Counted from the stretch's first letter, positions 8,176 through 16,573 are shown. The stretch: 36,221 bases of DNA from an uncultured Prevotella sp. (GCA_902497035.1 CABVDL010000017.1:1-36221), one strand, 5' to 3'. Program-made: numbers and translations. The notes: generated by a model from the letters alone, not told the origin.

Positions 8176-9507
8176 TCAGAGATTTCTCACCTGCTCCTTG
8201 AACTGCTCGCCGCGGTCCTCCATGTTGTGGAAGAGGTCGAAGCTGGCGCAGCAGGGCGACAGCAGCACGGTGTCGCCGGGCTTGGCCATCTCGTAGCAGG
8301 CCCTGACGCAGTCGGCCATGCTGTGGGTGTCGGCCACGGGCAGCCCGAACCGGTCGAAGTTGTCGTGGAGCTTCGTGTTGTCGGCGCCGAGATAGACGAG
8401 GCCCACGCACTTCTGCTTCACCAGGTCGAAGATATGGGAGTAGTCGTTGCCCTTGTCCTTGCCGCCGAGAATGAGGATGGTGGGCGTGCGCATGCTCTCG
8501 AGGGCATACCAGCAGGCGTCGACGTTGGTGGCCTTGGAGTCGTTGATGTACTGCACGCCGCGCACCTTGCACACCTTCTCCAGGCGGTGCTCCACGCCCG
8601 GGAAGTCGCTGAGGCTCTTGCGGATGATCTCTTTCTTGATGCCGCTGATGTTGGAGGCCAGTCCGGCGGCCAGACTGTTGTAGAGGTTGTGCTTGCCCGT
8701 GAGCGAGAGCTCCTCCTGCTCCATGTTGAACGGTGTGGGATACTCGAGCTTGTACTGTCCCTCCTCGATGTAGGCCACCGAGGTGTCCTCCTTGATTTCG
8801 GAGAACGGGCAGGCGACGGCCTTGATCTGGTACTTCTCCAGCTCCTTCCTGATGACGGGATCGTCGTTCCAGTAGATGAAGCTGTCGTCGGCGGTCTGGT
8901 TCTGGATGATGCGCATCTTGGCCGCGGCGTAGTTCTCAAACTTGAAGTCGTAGCGGTCGAGGTGGTCGGGCGTGATGTTGAGCAGGATGGCGATGTTGGC
9001 GCGGAAGTCATACATGTTGTCGAGCTGGAACGAGCTCAGCTCGATGATGTAGTACTCGTGCGGGTCCTCGGCCACCTGCAGGGCGAGGCTCCGCCCGATG
9101 TTGCCGGCCAGGCCGCAGTCGTAGCCCGCGGCCTTGAAGATGTGGTAGATGAGCGACGTGGTGGTGGTCTTGCCGTTGCTGCCCGTGATGCAGATCATCT
9201 TGGCGTGGGTGTAGCGTCCGGCGAACTCTATCTCGCTGATGATGTGCGTGCCCTGTGCCATGAGCTTCTGCACCATGGGGGCCTCCTTGGGTATGCCGGG
9301 ACTCTTGATAACTTCGTCGGCATTGAGAATCTTCTCCTCGGTGTGATGCCCCTCCTCCCACTCGATGTGGTGGCTGTCGAGCATCTCCTTGTATTTGTCC
9401 TTTATCTTGGAAGTGTCCGACACGAATACGTCGAAGCCCTCTTTCTTGGCCAGCACGGCGGCTCCTGCGCCGCTCTCGCCGGCTCCCAAAACAACTATTC
9501 TTTTCAT
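8176..9507 (-). CDS. murD: UDP-N-acetylmuramoyl-L-alanine--D-glutamate ligase MurD
   Basis: Cytoplasmic ligase that adds D-glutamate to UDP-MurNAc-L-Ala. The 443-residue product has an N-terminal dinucleotide-like loop VLGAGESGAGAAVLAKKEGF (residues 5-24), typical of MurD. The ATP loop is ITGSNGKTTTTSLI (107-120), and the conserved NITPDHLDRYD follows. The C-terminal domain has YINDSKATNVDA and LILGGKDKGNDY, both characteristic of MurD, and ends LLSPCCASFDLFHNMEDRGEQF. ATG 9507 is preceded by an array of seven heptamers after the mraY stop. The ftsW start is 9 bp downstream of its stop. Confidence 0.98.
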   Translation of the reverse strand: MKRIVVLGAGESGAGAAVLAKKEGFDVFVSDTSKIKDKYKEMLDSHHIEWEEGHHTEEKILNADEVIKSPGIPKEAPMVQKLMAQGTHIISEIEFAGRYTHAKMICITGSNGKTTTTSLIYHIFKAAGYDCGLAGNIGRSLALQVAEDPHEYYIIELSSFQLDNMYDFRANIAILLNITPDHLDRYDFKFENYAAAKMRIIQNQTADDSFIYWNDDPVIRKELEKYQIKAVACPFSEIKEDTSVAYIEEGQYKLEYPTPFNMEQEELSLTGKHNLYNSLAAGLASNISGIKKEIIRKSLSDFPGVEHRLEKVCKVRGVQYINDSKATNVDACWYALESMRTPTILILGGKDKGNDYSHIFDLVKQKCVGLVYLGADNTKLHDNFDRFGLPVADTHSMADCVRACYEMAKPGDTVLLSPCCASFDLFHNMEDRGEQFKEQVRNL

Positions 9508-9523
9508 ATCAGTCTGTATTAAT

Positions 9524-9572
9524 CCTAACTCCTAACTCCTAACTCCTAACTCCTAACTCCTAACTCCTAACT
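9524..9572. repeat. Heptamer microsatellite, 7 perfect copies, between mraY and murD
   Basis: CCTAACT is repeated seven times without a mismatch (AGTTAGG on the transcribed minus strand). The array starts 3 bp after the mraY stop (9576-9578) and ends 16 bp before the murD ATG, so it nearly fills the gap between the two genes. The RNA would be a run of GG pairs every 7 nt and contains repeated AGGAG, which resembles a Shine-Dalgarno sequence. No other sequence in the gap looks like a promoter. Confidence 0.95.
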
Positions 9573-9575
9573 CCC

Positions 9576-10844
9576 TTATCTCATCTTCAGCGTGACGATG
9601 GTCAGGGCTGCGAGGATGATGGTCGTGATCCAGAACCTCACCGTAATCTTCGACTCGCTGAACTGCCGGCGGGGCCAGCCACGGAAGATGTAGCGGCTGG
9701 TGCTGTCGAGCTGGCTGTCGAGGCGGCGGAAGTTGTCGTGGATGGGCGTGGCGCGGAACATGCGCACGCGCTGCCCCCTGCGCTTGTAGTATTTGAACAC
9801 CGAGGTCTGTATGATGACGCTCAGGCTCTCGACGAAGAAGATGCCGCAGAGGATGGGCAGCAGCAGCTCCTTGTGGATGATGACGGCGCATACGCCGATG
9901 ATGCCGCCTATCATCAGCGAGCCGGTGTCGCCCATGAACACCTGGGCCGGATAGGCGTTGTACCACAGGAAGCCGATGAGCGCGCCGACGAAGGCACATA
10001 TAAACACCACCAGCTCCTGCGAGCCGGGGATATACATGATGTCGAGGTATGCGGCATACTCGATGTGGCTCGACACGTAGGCCAGTATGCCGAGCGCCAC
10101 GCCGATGATGGCCGCGTTTCCCGCGCACATGCCGTCCATGCCGTCGTTGAGGTTGGCGCCGTTGCTCACGGCCGTCACCACGAGGATGGTCATGATGACA
10201 AACAGCACCCATCCGGCGGCCACGGCATACTTGCCGCAGAAGCCCATCACGCTGGAATAGTTGAGGTTGTGGTTCTTCACAAAGGGAATGGTGGTCTTGA
10301 GCGACTTCACCGGTTCCGACTTGTGGATGACCATCTCCTGTCCCTGTCGCTGCGTGGTCATGTTCTCACGCACCACCACGTCGGGGCTGGACCACAGCAC
10401 GAGGCCCACGATGAGGCCGATGCTCACCTGGCCCACAATCTTGTACTTGCCCTTGAGGCCCTCCTTGTTCTTGCGGAAGGTCTTGATGTAGTCGTCGAGG
10501 AAGCCCAGGAAACCGAGCCACACCGTGGTGCCTACCATCAGCAGCAGATAGATGTTGCGCAGGCGGCCGAGCAGCAGCACCGGCACGAGTATGGAAGCCA
10601 TGATGATGATGCCGCCCATGGTGGGCACGCCCTTCTTGGCCTCGCCGAAGGGGTCGATGCTCTTGTCGCGCTCGGTCTCGGAGATATTGCGGCGTTTCAT
10701 GAACTTGATGAAGCGCTCGCCGAACCATGCCGAGATGAGGAGCGAGAGTACCAGCGTGAGCAGGGCCCTGAAGGAGATGTAGCTCCACATGTGGGCACCT
10801 GGAATGTCGAATTGCTCAAGGAAGCGGAAAAGATAGTATAACAT
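9576..10844 (-). CDS. mraY: Phospho-N-acetylmuramoyl-pentapeptide-transferase MraY
   Basis: Integral inner-membrane enzyme that joins phospho-MurNAc-pentapeptide to undecaprenyl phosphate to form lipid I. The 422-residue protein is longer than the ~360 residues of the E. coli enzyme, mainly through an insert at about residues 160-185 (RENMTTQRQGQEMVIHKSEP), a size I believe is usual in this phylum. Motifs seen are TMGGIIIMASI near residue 75, FLDDYIKTFRKNKEGL near 115, and NGANLNDGMDGMCAGNAA near 225, which carries the catalytic Asp pair. YPAQVFMGDTGSLMIGG and the His-rich RMFRATPIHDNF also fit. The gene sits 12 bp after murE, with no murF between them. Confidence 0.98.
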   Translation of the reverse strand: MLYYLFRFLEQFDIPGAHMWSYISFRALLTLVLSLLISAWFGERFIKFMKRRNISETERDKSIDPFGEAKKGVPTMGGIIIMASILVPVLLLGRLRNIYLLLMVGTTVWLGFLGFLDDYIKTFRKNKEGLKGKYKIVGQVSIGLIVGLVLWSSPDVVVRENMTTQRQGQEMVIHKSEPVKSLKTTIPFVKNHNLNYSSVMGFCGKYAVAAGWVLFVIMTILVVTAVSNGANLNDGMDGMCAGNAAIIGVALGILAYVSSHIEYAAYLDIMYIPGSQELVVFICAFVGALIGFLWYNAYPAQVFMGDTGSLMIGGIIGVCAVIIHKELLLPILCGIFFVESLSVIIQTSVFKYYKRRGQRVRMFRATPIHDNFRRLDSQLDSTSRYIFRGWPRRQFSESKITVRFWITTIILAALTIVTLKMR

Positions 10845-10856
10845 CTGCCTTGGTGT

Positions 10857-12308
10857 TTAGTTGCCGAAAATCTCGCGCAGCACCTCGTGGTCGTCGAAAT
10901 GGTGCTTCACGCCCTTTATCTCCTGATAGTTCTCATGGCCTTTTCCGGCCACGAGGATGACGTCGCCTTTCTTTGCGAGCTTGCATGCGGTCTTGATGGC
11001 CTCCTTTCGGTCCACGATGGTGATGACTTTCCTCATCTGCTGTGCGTTGAGTCCGGCCTCCATGTCGTCGATGATGGCCTGCGGGTCCTCGAAGCGCGGG
11101 TTGTCGCTGGTGATGATGACGGTGTCGCTCTGCCTGACGGCCTCCTGCGCCATGAGCGGGCGCTTGCCGTGGTCGCGGTTGCCTCCTGCTCCGCAGACGG
11201 TGATGACGTGGCCTTTGCCGTCTAGCACCTCGTTGATGGTGCCTAGCACATTGCTCAGGGCATCGGGCGTATGGGCGTAGTCGACGATGGCGGTGTAGCC
11301 CTCGGGAGAGTGGATGGGCTCCAGGCGGCCGTTGACGCTGTGGAGCGTGCTAAGCACGACGAGAATCTCCTCGGGCTCCTTGCCGAGCATGCGTGCTGCC
11401 GCGTACACGGCGAGCAGGTTGCTCACGTTGAACTTCCCGATGAACCTCACGCCCACCTCATGGCCGTCGATGTCGAGGTACATGCCGGCGAAGTGCATCT
11501 CGATGATGCGTGCGCGGAAGTCAGCCATCTTGGTGATGGAGTAGGTCTTCACCGTGGCCTTGGTGTTCTGCACCATGATCATGCCGTTCTTGTCGTCGGC
11601 GTTGGTGATGGCGAAGGCCGTCTTGGGCAGTCCGTCGAAGAAGGCTTTCTTGGCGTTGCGGTAGTTCTCGAAGGTCTTGTGGTAGTCGAGGTGGTCGCGT
11701 GTGAGGTTGGTGAAGATGCCTCCGGCGAACTTCAGTCCTCCGATGCGCTTCTGGTGGATGGCGTGCGACGAGCATTCCATGAACGCATACTCGCAGCCTG
11801 CCTTCACCATTTCGCCGAGCAGCTCGTTGAGCTCTATGGGGTCGGGCGTGGTGTGGTCGGCGGGAATGGCCCGTCCGTCGATGTAGTTGCACACCGTGGA
11901 GAGCAGTCCGCAGCGGTAGCCGAACTCGCGGAACATATTATATAATAAGGTGGCGATGGTGGTCTTGCCGTTGGTGCCGGTCACGCCGACGAGCTTCAGA
12001 TGCTTGGTTGGGTCGCCGTAGAAGAGCGTGGCCACCTTGCCCACGGCGTCCTCGGTGGAGTCAACCTGCACATAGGTCACGCCGTCGGCGCGGCTCTCGG
12101 GCAGGTCCTCGCACAGCACGGCCCTCGCGCCAAGCTCTATGGCCTTGGGGATGAACTTGTGGCCGTCGGTCTGTGTGCCTTTCATGGCTACAAACAAGTG
12201 GCCGTTCTTAATCTTGCGTGAGTCGATGTTCACGCCTGTGATGTCAACATCGGTGTCGCCGATGACGGCGGCGGGCTTGATGTTTTTCAGCAGTTCATGC
12301 AGTCTCAT
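10857..12308 (-). CDS. murE: UDP-N-acetylmuramoyl-tripeptide synthetase MurE, meso-DAP type
   Basis: Cytoplasmic ligase adding the third residue of the stem peptide. The 483-residue protein has an N-terminal UDP-binding domain with VNIDSRKIKNGHLFVAMKG (26-44), the ATP loop VTGTNGKTTIATLLY (109-123), SSHAIHQKRI and TNLTRDHLDYH in the central domain, and GNRDHGKRP in the C-terminal domain. SDNPRFEDP places DNPR at residues 402-405; this motif selects meso-diaminopimelate rather than L-lysine, so the peptidoglycan is predicted to be the DAP type. The gene starts 31 bp after the ftsI stop. It is followed closely by mraY. Confidence 0.98.
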   Translation of the reverse strand: MRLHELLKNIKPAAVIGDTDVDITGVNIDSRKIKNGHLFVAMKGTQTDGHKFIPKAIELGARAVLCEDLPESRADGVTYVQVDSTEDAVGKVATLFYGDPTKHLKLVGVTGTNGKTTIATLLYNMFREFGYRCGLLSTVCNYIDGRAIPADHTTPDPIELNELLGEMVKAGCEYAFMECSSHAIHQKRIGGLKFAGGIFTNLTRDHLDYHKTFENYRNAKKAFFDGLPKTAFAITNADDKNGMIMVQNTKATVKTYSITKMADFRARIIEMHFAGMYLDIDGHEVGVRFIGKFNVSNLLAVYAAARMLGKEPEEILVVLSTLHSVNGRLEPIHSPEGYTAIVDYAHTPDALSNVLGTINEVLDGKGHVITVCGAGGNRDHGKRPLMAQEAVRQSDTVIITSDNPRFEDPQAIIDDMEAGLNAQQMRKVITIVDRKEAIKTACKLAKKGDVILVAGKGHENYQEIKGVKHHFDDHEVLREIFGN

Positions 12309-12339
12309 CTTATGTTGTATTTAGTGAATTTCTGTTTTG

Positions 12340-14514
12340 TCATTCCAGGGTCAGCACGCATCGCTGTCCTTTACTTATCTTGCTTCCGGGCGCGATGCTC
12401 TGTGCCGTCACGCGTCCCCGGCCTCTGATGACGCATTTCACGCCCCTCGACTCGATGAGATAGACGGCGTCGCGTGCCCCCATGCCGTGCACGTCGGGCA
12501 TCTGCCGGCTGCCATATTCGCGCCGGCGCAGCAGGGTCACGGCCGTCGGCTTGCGCTCGGCGAGTCCCCAGACGGGCTTGGCCTTTGGCGAGAACGCGGC
12601 TGTGAAGTTGGTGCTGGTCCTGATGTTCAGGGCCGACAGCACGTAGTCGGCCGAGAGTATGTTGCCTGCCTTGACGTCGGGGATGGCCGTGTAGCTGGAG
12701 TCGCGCACCTCGGAGATGTCGCGCACGATGTCCTGCGCCATGATGCCCTCGGCGATGTTGTGGAACACCACGCCGCTCATGCCGCCGCCCGAGGCGGGCA
12801 GTCCCGACTTCTGTATGCAGACGATGCAGCTGTAGCGCGGGTCGTCGGCGGGGAAGTAGCCCGCGAACGACAGCAGATAGTTGGTGGCGCCGCTCTTGTA
12901 GCCCACGCTGCCCTTTGAGATCTGTGCCGTGCCGGTCTTGCCCGCCACCTGGAAGGCGTCGGAGCCGGCCTTCTTGCCCAGTCCCTCGCTGACCACCTTG
13001 CGCAGCATCTCCTGCATGTCCTTGATGACCTTGGGCGAGGCTATCTGCTCGTGGCCCTTCACCACGACGGGCGGAAAGTCCTCGATGACCTCACCGTCCT
13101 TGACGGCCGCCTTGACGAAGCGCGGCTGCATCATCTTGCCGCCGTTGGCAATGGCGTTGTAGAACGTCAGCGTGTAGATGGGCGGTATCTGCGTGACGTA
13201 GCCGATGCTCATCCACGGCAGGTCGGTCTTGCTCCAGTTGACCCATTCTCCGCGCTTGTTCTTTCTCGGCATGCGTATCTGCGCCCTGGCCGCGCCCACG
13301 ATGGGAATGTGGAGGTCGGCGTTGATGCCCGACCGGTACACGCCGCGCACGAATTTCTCGGGGTCGTTGTGGTAGTATTTGTCGATGATGCGGCTCACGC
13401 CGATGTTCGAGCTCACCTTCAGCGTCTTGGGCATGTTCATCGTGCCGTAGCCGCCGCGCCGCCAGTTCCAGTCCTTCATGTCGCGTCCGTACATCGGGAA
13501 CACGCCGTTTCCGGTCTCCACCACCTCGTTGGTGTCGCACACGCCGTCCTGCAGGGCGGTCATGATGGAGATGGGCTTGAACACTGAGCCGGGCTCGAGC
13601 AGGTCGCTTACGGCGTGGTTCTTGATCTCGCGGTACTCGCCATCGACACATTTCTCCATGTTGACGATGGCCTTGATGTCGCCGGTCTTCACCTCCATGA
13701 CGATGGCCACGCCCACGTTGCCGTTGATTTCCTTTAGCTCGTTGATGACGGCGCGCTCGGCCAGGTCCTGCATGTTCACGTCGATGGTGGTGATGATGTC
13801 GCAGCCGTTGATGGGCGGCGTGTCGGTGATGCTCAGGTATTTGTTGAGCACCTTGCGGCGGTGCACGATGCCCTCGGTGCCGCGCAGCAGCGAGTCGTAG
13901 CTCAGCTCGAGGCCGCAGCGTGCGGTGCGCCCCTGGTCCTTGGCGGCGAACATGTCGCCCACGGTGCGGCGGGCCAGTGAGCCGTAGGGGTTCTCGCGCG
14001 AGTTGAACTCCTCCTCGTGGAAGCCGCTCTTGAGCTTGCTCAGCCTGAACACGGGCAGCGTCTTCACCTCAGAGTAGGTGTTGTAGTTGATGCGCTTGGG
14101 CCAGATGGGCCAGTGGCGGCGCTTGCGGCTGTTGCGGCCCTCGGTGAGGTTGGCTTTGAACTGGGCGGCGCTGCGCTCGGGGAAGATGTAGTGCAGGCCC
14201 TCGCAGATGCTGTCGAGCTTGGCATTCCACAGCGAGTCACTGCCGCTGTCGTGCAGCTGCTGGAAGTCCATGTAAATCTTGAATTCCGGCAGCGACGAGG
14301 CCAGCAGTTGCCCGTCGCAGCTTAGAATGTTGCCGCGCATGGGCTCTGCCCTGACGCTGTCTTGCTTGACGCGGTCGGCTACAGCCATCCAGTAGCCCTT
14401 CCTCACCGTCATCAGATAGCCCGCCTTTACCACCACGGCGATGGCCAGGAGGGTCAGCAGAAAGGCGATGATGCTGTATCGCGGCATTATCTTGTTATAG
14501 TCGAATTTGCTCAT
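12340..14514 (-). CDS. ftsI: Septal penicillin-binding protein (FtsI/PBP3 type) with one PASTA domain
   Basis: Class B PBP, the transpeptidase partner of FtsW in septal wall synthesis. The 724 residues hold a membrane anchor at about 13-34, a dimerisation/pedestal domain (about 50-220), and a transpeptidase domain with Ser310-Val-Phe-Lys313 (SxxK), Ser368-Ser-Asn370 (SxN) and Lys526-Thr-Gly528 (KTG). All active-site motifs are intact, so it should bind beta-lactams. A PASTA domain occupies about 671-724 (MPDVHGMGARDAVYLIESRG onward). Proteobacterial FtsI lacks PASTA; Bacteroidota and Gram-positive PBP2x forms carry it. It lies between the ftsL-like gene and murE. Confidence 0.96.
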   Translation of the reverse strand: MSKFDYNKIMPRYSIIAFLLTLLAIAVVVKAGYLMTVRKGYWMAVADRVKQDSVRAEPMRGNILSCDGQLLASSLPEFKIYMDFQQLHDSGSDSLWNAKLDSICEGLHYIFPERSAAQFKANLTEGRNSRKRRHWPIWPKRINYNTYSEVKTLPVFRLSKLKSGFHEEEFNSRENPYGSLARRTVGDMFAAKDQGRTARCGLELSYDSLLRGTEGIVHRRKVLNKYLSITDTPPINGCDIITTIDVNMQDLAERAVINELKEINGNVGVAIVMEVKTGDIKAIVNMEKCVDGEYREIKNHAVSDLLEPGSVFKPISIMTALQDGVCDTNEVVETGNGVFPMYGRDMKDWNWRRGGYGTMNMPKTLKVSSNIGVSRIIDKYYHNDPEKFVRGVYRSGINADLHIPIVGAARAQIRMPRKNKRGEWVNWSKTDLPWMSIGYVTQIPPIYTLTFYNAIANGGKMMQPRFVKAAVKDGEVIEDFPPVVVKGHEQIASPKVIKDMQEMLRKVVSEGLGKKAGSDAFQVAGKTGTAQISKGSVGYKSGATNYLLSFAGYFPADDPRYSCIVCIQKSGLPASGGGMSGVVFHNIAEGIMAQDIVRDISEVRDSSYTAIPDVKAGNILSADYVLSALNIRTSTNFTAAFSPKAKPVWGLAERKPTAVTLLRRREYGSRQMPDVHGMGARDAVYLIESRGVKCVIRGRGRVTAQSIAPGSKISKGQRCVLTLE

Positions 14515-14539
14515 TCCGTTACTTTCCGTTACTTTCCGG

Positions 14540-15058
14540 TTATTTGTCCTCTGGAACCATGATGAGGTAGGGCGGCTGAGAGGGCATCTTCAGCGTGCTG
14601 TCCTTGCGGTTTTTCAACACTTCCAGCACGTTGCTCTCGCGAGTGGCCTCCGTGTACTGGCTGTTGCTCGACAGCGCCCTGTACTTGGCATCCTTTAGCT
14701 CGTTCTGCAGCTGGTCGATGAGGATGATGTCCTTCTGGCAGCTGTAGCGGTTGGAGATGTAGATGATCAGAAAGAGGCCGATGAGCAGAAACAGCCACAC
14801 CTGACGGCGGATGAGACGCGTGCTGAGGATGTCGCCGCCCAATATCTTGCGCAGCGAGAACTGCCGGGAAAGCGGTGCCTCGTCCTCCGTGGCCTGCTCC
14901 TTGATGACCTCTGTCAGCGAGAGGCCCGCGTCCTTTCCGGCCTTTGGCCTTTCAGTGCCAGCCTTTGGCCTTTCAGTGCCGGCCTTTGGCGTTGACGGCC
15001 GGGTGTCGGCCGGTTGTTGGTTTCCTGTCTTATCTGTCGTCTCTTTCATTTTTGTCAT
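14540..15058 (-). CDS. FtsL-like cell division protein
   Basis: A 172-residue bitopic protein between rsmH and ftsI, the position of ftsL. An unusually long cytoplasmic N-terminus of about 75 residues holds a low-complexity repeat (KAGTERP twice, then KAGKDAG). It is followed by a conserved basic stretch (LSRQFSLRKILGGDILSTR). One membrane segment covers about residues 87-106 (VWLFLLIGLFLIIYISNRY). The periplasmic part is helical (IILIDQLQNELKDAKYRAL) and ends in the loop QPPYLIMVPEDK. FtsL proteins link FtsQ to FtsW/FtsI. Sequence similarity within the family is weak, so the call depends on topology and location; this form matches the FtsL-like family described for Bacteroidota. Confidence 0.85.
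   Translation of the reverse strand: MTKMKETTDKTGNQQPADTRPSTPKAGTERPKAGTERPKAGKDAGLSLTEVIKEQATEDEAPLSRQFSLRKILGGDILSTRLIRRQVWLFLLIGLFLIIYISNRYSCQKDIILIDQLQNELKDAKYRALSSNSQYTEATRESNVLEVLKNRKDSTLKMPSQPPYLIMVPEDK
14941..14991. repeat. In-frame 21-bp tandem repeat inside the ftsL-like gene
   Basis: CCTTTGGCCTTTCAGTGCC is repeated with a 21-bp period (14941-14961, 14962-14982, then a partial copy 14983-14991). It encodes two copies of KAGTERP and a diverged third, KAGKDAG, in the cytoplasmic tail. A 21-bp unit keeps the frame, so copy number could vary without killing the gene. Confidence 0.85.
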
Positions 15059-15076
15059 TTTATCTGTCGTTCAGTC

Positions 15077-16027
15077 TCATCGCCGCTCGGCTATTCTCAG
15101 TTTTGCGCTGCGGCTGCGCGGGTTGCGCTCCTGCTCCTCTGCCGAGGGCAGGATGACCTTGTTGTTGACCAGCCGGAAAGGAGTGTCAATCCTGCCGTAG
15201 AGGTCCTCGGCGATTTTCCCGTCGGGATTGCCGGCTTTCATCACGTTTTTCACGATGCGGTCCTCGAGCGAGTGGTAGGTGATGACGCTCAGCCGCCCGC
15301 CCTCGCCGATGAGGCCGGTGGCCGCCACGAGCATGTCGCGCAGGGCGCTCATCTCGTGGTTGACGGCGATGCGCAGGGCCTGGAAGAGCTTGGCCATCTC
15401 TTTCTTCTCGCGCTCGCGGCGGAAGGCTGGCTCCACGGCTGCCATAAACTGGGCCGTGGTGGCGATGGCGGCCTGGCTGCGGGCCTTGACGAGCAGCGAG
15501 GCTATGCGGCGCGCGTTGCGCAGCTCGCCGTAGAGATAGAAGATGTCGGCCAGCTCCTCCTCAGTGTCGTTGTTGACGAGGACGGCCGCCGTGGCCCCCG
15601 CGTTGCGGTTCATGCGCATGTCGAGCGGGGCGTCGAAGCGGAAGGAGAAGCCGCGGCTCTCGTCGTCGAAGTGGTGGCTCGACACGCCGAGGTCGGCCAG
15701 CAGGCCGTCGATATGCTCCACACCGTAGTAGCGCATCCAGTTGCTGAGGTAGCGGAAGTTGGACCTGACAAAGGTGAACCGTGCGTCATCGACGAAGCGG
15801 CGCCCGCCGTTGCCGTCCTGCTCCGGCTCCAGCACGTTCTGCTCGGCGTCGGCATCCTGGTCGAAACTGTAGAGATGGCCGTTGGGGCCAAGGCGGCGCA
15901 AGATCTCGCGCGAGTGGCCTCCGCCACCAAACGTGACATCCACATAGACACCGTCGGGCTTGATGGCAAGCCCGTCGATGCTCTCTTTCAAAAGCACGGG
16001 TACGTGGTAGATTGCGGCTGTATTCAT
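15077..16027 (-). CDS. rsmH: 16S rRNA (cytosine1402-N4)-methyltransferase RsmH
   Basis: SAM-dependent methyltransferase that modifies C1402 in the decoding centre of 16S rRNA (formerly MraW). The 316 residues are the expected length. The N-terminus has YHVPVLLKESIDGL and the SAM loop DVTFGGGGHSREIL (residues 29-42). Other family landmarks are DGLLADLGVSSHHFDD, FSFRFDAPLDMRMN, the inserted helical domain around residues 135-215, and the C-terminal ISYHS-like segment VITYHSLEDRIVKN. The gene follows mraZ with a 9-bp gap and precedes the ftsL-like gene, the standard dcw order. Confidence 0.98.
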   Translation of the reverse strand: MNTAAIYHVPVLLKESIDGLAIKPDGVYVDVTFGGGGHSREILRRLGPNGHLYSFDQDADAEQNVLEPEQDGNGGRRFVDDARFTFVRSNFRYLSNWMRYYGVEHIDGLLADLGVSSHHFDDESRGFSFRFDAPLDMRMNRNAGATAAVLVNNDTEEELADIFYLYGELRNARRIASLLVKARSQAAIATTAQFMAAVEPAFRREREKKEMAKLFQALRIAVNHEMSALRDMLVAATGLIGEGGRLSVITYHSLEDRIVKNVMKAGNPDGKIAEDLYGRIDTPFRLVNNKVILPSAEEQERNPRSRSAKLRIAERR

Positions 16028-16036
16028 TGTTTGCTC

Positions 16037-16498
16037 TTACCGCTGCTCGCGGTCGGTCTTCATTTGGTCCTCTATGATATGCTCCAGTGCCTCCTTGTCC
16101 ATCGTGGGCTGTGCCGATTCTGCCTCGTTGGGCCATATCTCGATGCTGTCGCCCATGCCGACAAAGCGGATGCTCTGCCTGATGCCGACGCCCTCGAGGT
16201 AGGGGCGGGGGATGAGGATGCGGCCGTTGCCGTCGATGGTCAGCTCAACGACTGAGCTGACAAACGTGCGGAAGGCACGCTGCTCGGTGCGGTCCCAGCG
16301 CGACAGGCGGGCGCGCATGTCATCCATCAGCTGGTTCCACACGCTCTGCGGATAGAGGATGAGCAGGCTCTCGTACACATCCTGGCGAAGCACCAGCGAG
16401 GTCTCGCCCGATGCCGTCAGCACCTTGCGGAACGATGCCGGCAGAAAGGCCCTGCCCTTGGCGTCGGTCTTGGCTTCTATGTTGCCCAAAAAGCGCAT
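16037..16498 (-). CDS. mraZ: Transcriptional regulator MraZ
   Basis: DNA-binding regulator of the dcw cluster, 153 residues, made of two SpoVT/AbrB-like half-domains. Both carry the family DxxxR-type motif: DAKGR at residues 12-16 (followed by AFLPASFRKVL) and DGNGR near 91-95 (followed by ILIPRPYLEGVG). MraZ forms rings that contact direct repeats upstream of its own operon. Three such repeats are present at 16544-16573, just upstream of the promoter element at 16527-16534, so autoregulation is well supported by sequence. The start is ATG 16498; the promoter element lies 28 bp before it. Confidence 0.97.
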   Translation of the reverse strand: MRFLGNIEAKTDAKGRAFLPASFRKVLTASGETSLVLRQDVYESLLILYPQSVWNQLMDDMRARLSRWDRTEQRAFRTFVSSVVELTIDGNGRILIPRPYLEGVGIRQSIRFVGMGDSIEIWPNEAESAQPTMDKEALEHIIEDQMKTDREQR

Positions 16499-16526
16499 GC
16501 TATACCTCTTTATTGCTATTCGGCTC

Positions 16527-16534
16527 CAAAGTTA
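16527..16534 (-). promoter_or_regulatory. Promoter (-7 element) of the dcw operon
   Basis: The minus strand reads TAACTTTG, an exact TAnnTTTG match, 28 bp upstream of the mraZ ATG. The region about 20 bp further upstream, where the -33 element would be, is occupied by the MraZ boxes, so bound MraZ should block RNA polymerase. Confidence 0.75.
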
Positions 16535-16543
16535 CAAATAATT

Positions 16544-16573
16544 CCCCCACTTTGCACCACTTCGCCCCACTTT
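16544..16573 (-). promoter_or_regulatory. Three MraZ boxes (operator) with exact 10-bp spacing
   Basis: On the minus strand three 10-mers follow each other: AAAGTGGGGC, GAAGTGGTGC, AAAGTGGGGG. All share AAGTGG with at most one change in the first base. Known MraZ targets are direct repeats of this kind (AAAGTG-type decamers in Mollicutes, TGGGN repeats in E. coli), so assignment is by match to a published motif type plus location immediately in front of mraZ. One helical turn between copies puts all three on the same DNA face, as needed for adjacent subunits of a MraZ ring. Confidence 0.85.

Noticed and set aside
8227..10841. Long plus-strand open frames (431 and 367 codons) opposite murD and mraY
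   Set aside because: Same explanation: antisense frames of conserved genes, with no recognisable domain.
15014..16255. 413-codon plus-strand frame opposite rsmH and part of mraZ
   Set aside because: It spans the antisense of two clear genes and has no family features.
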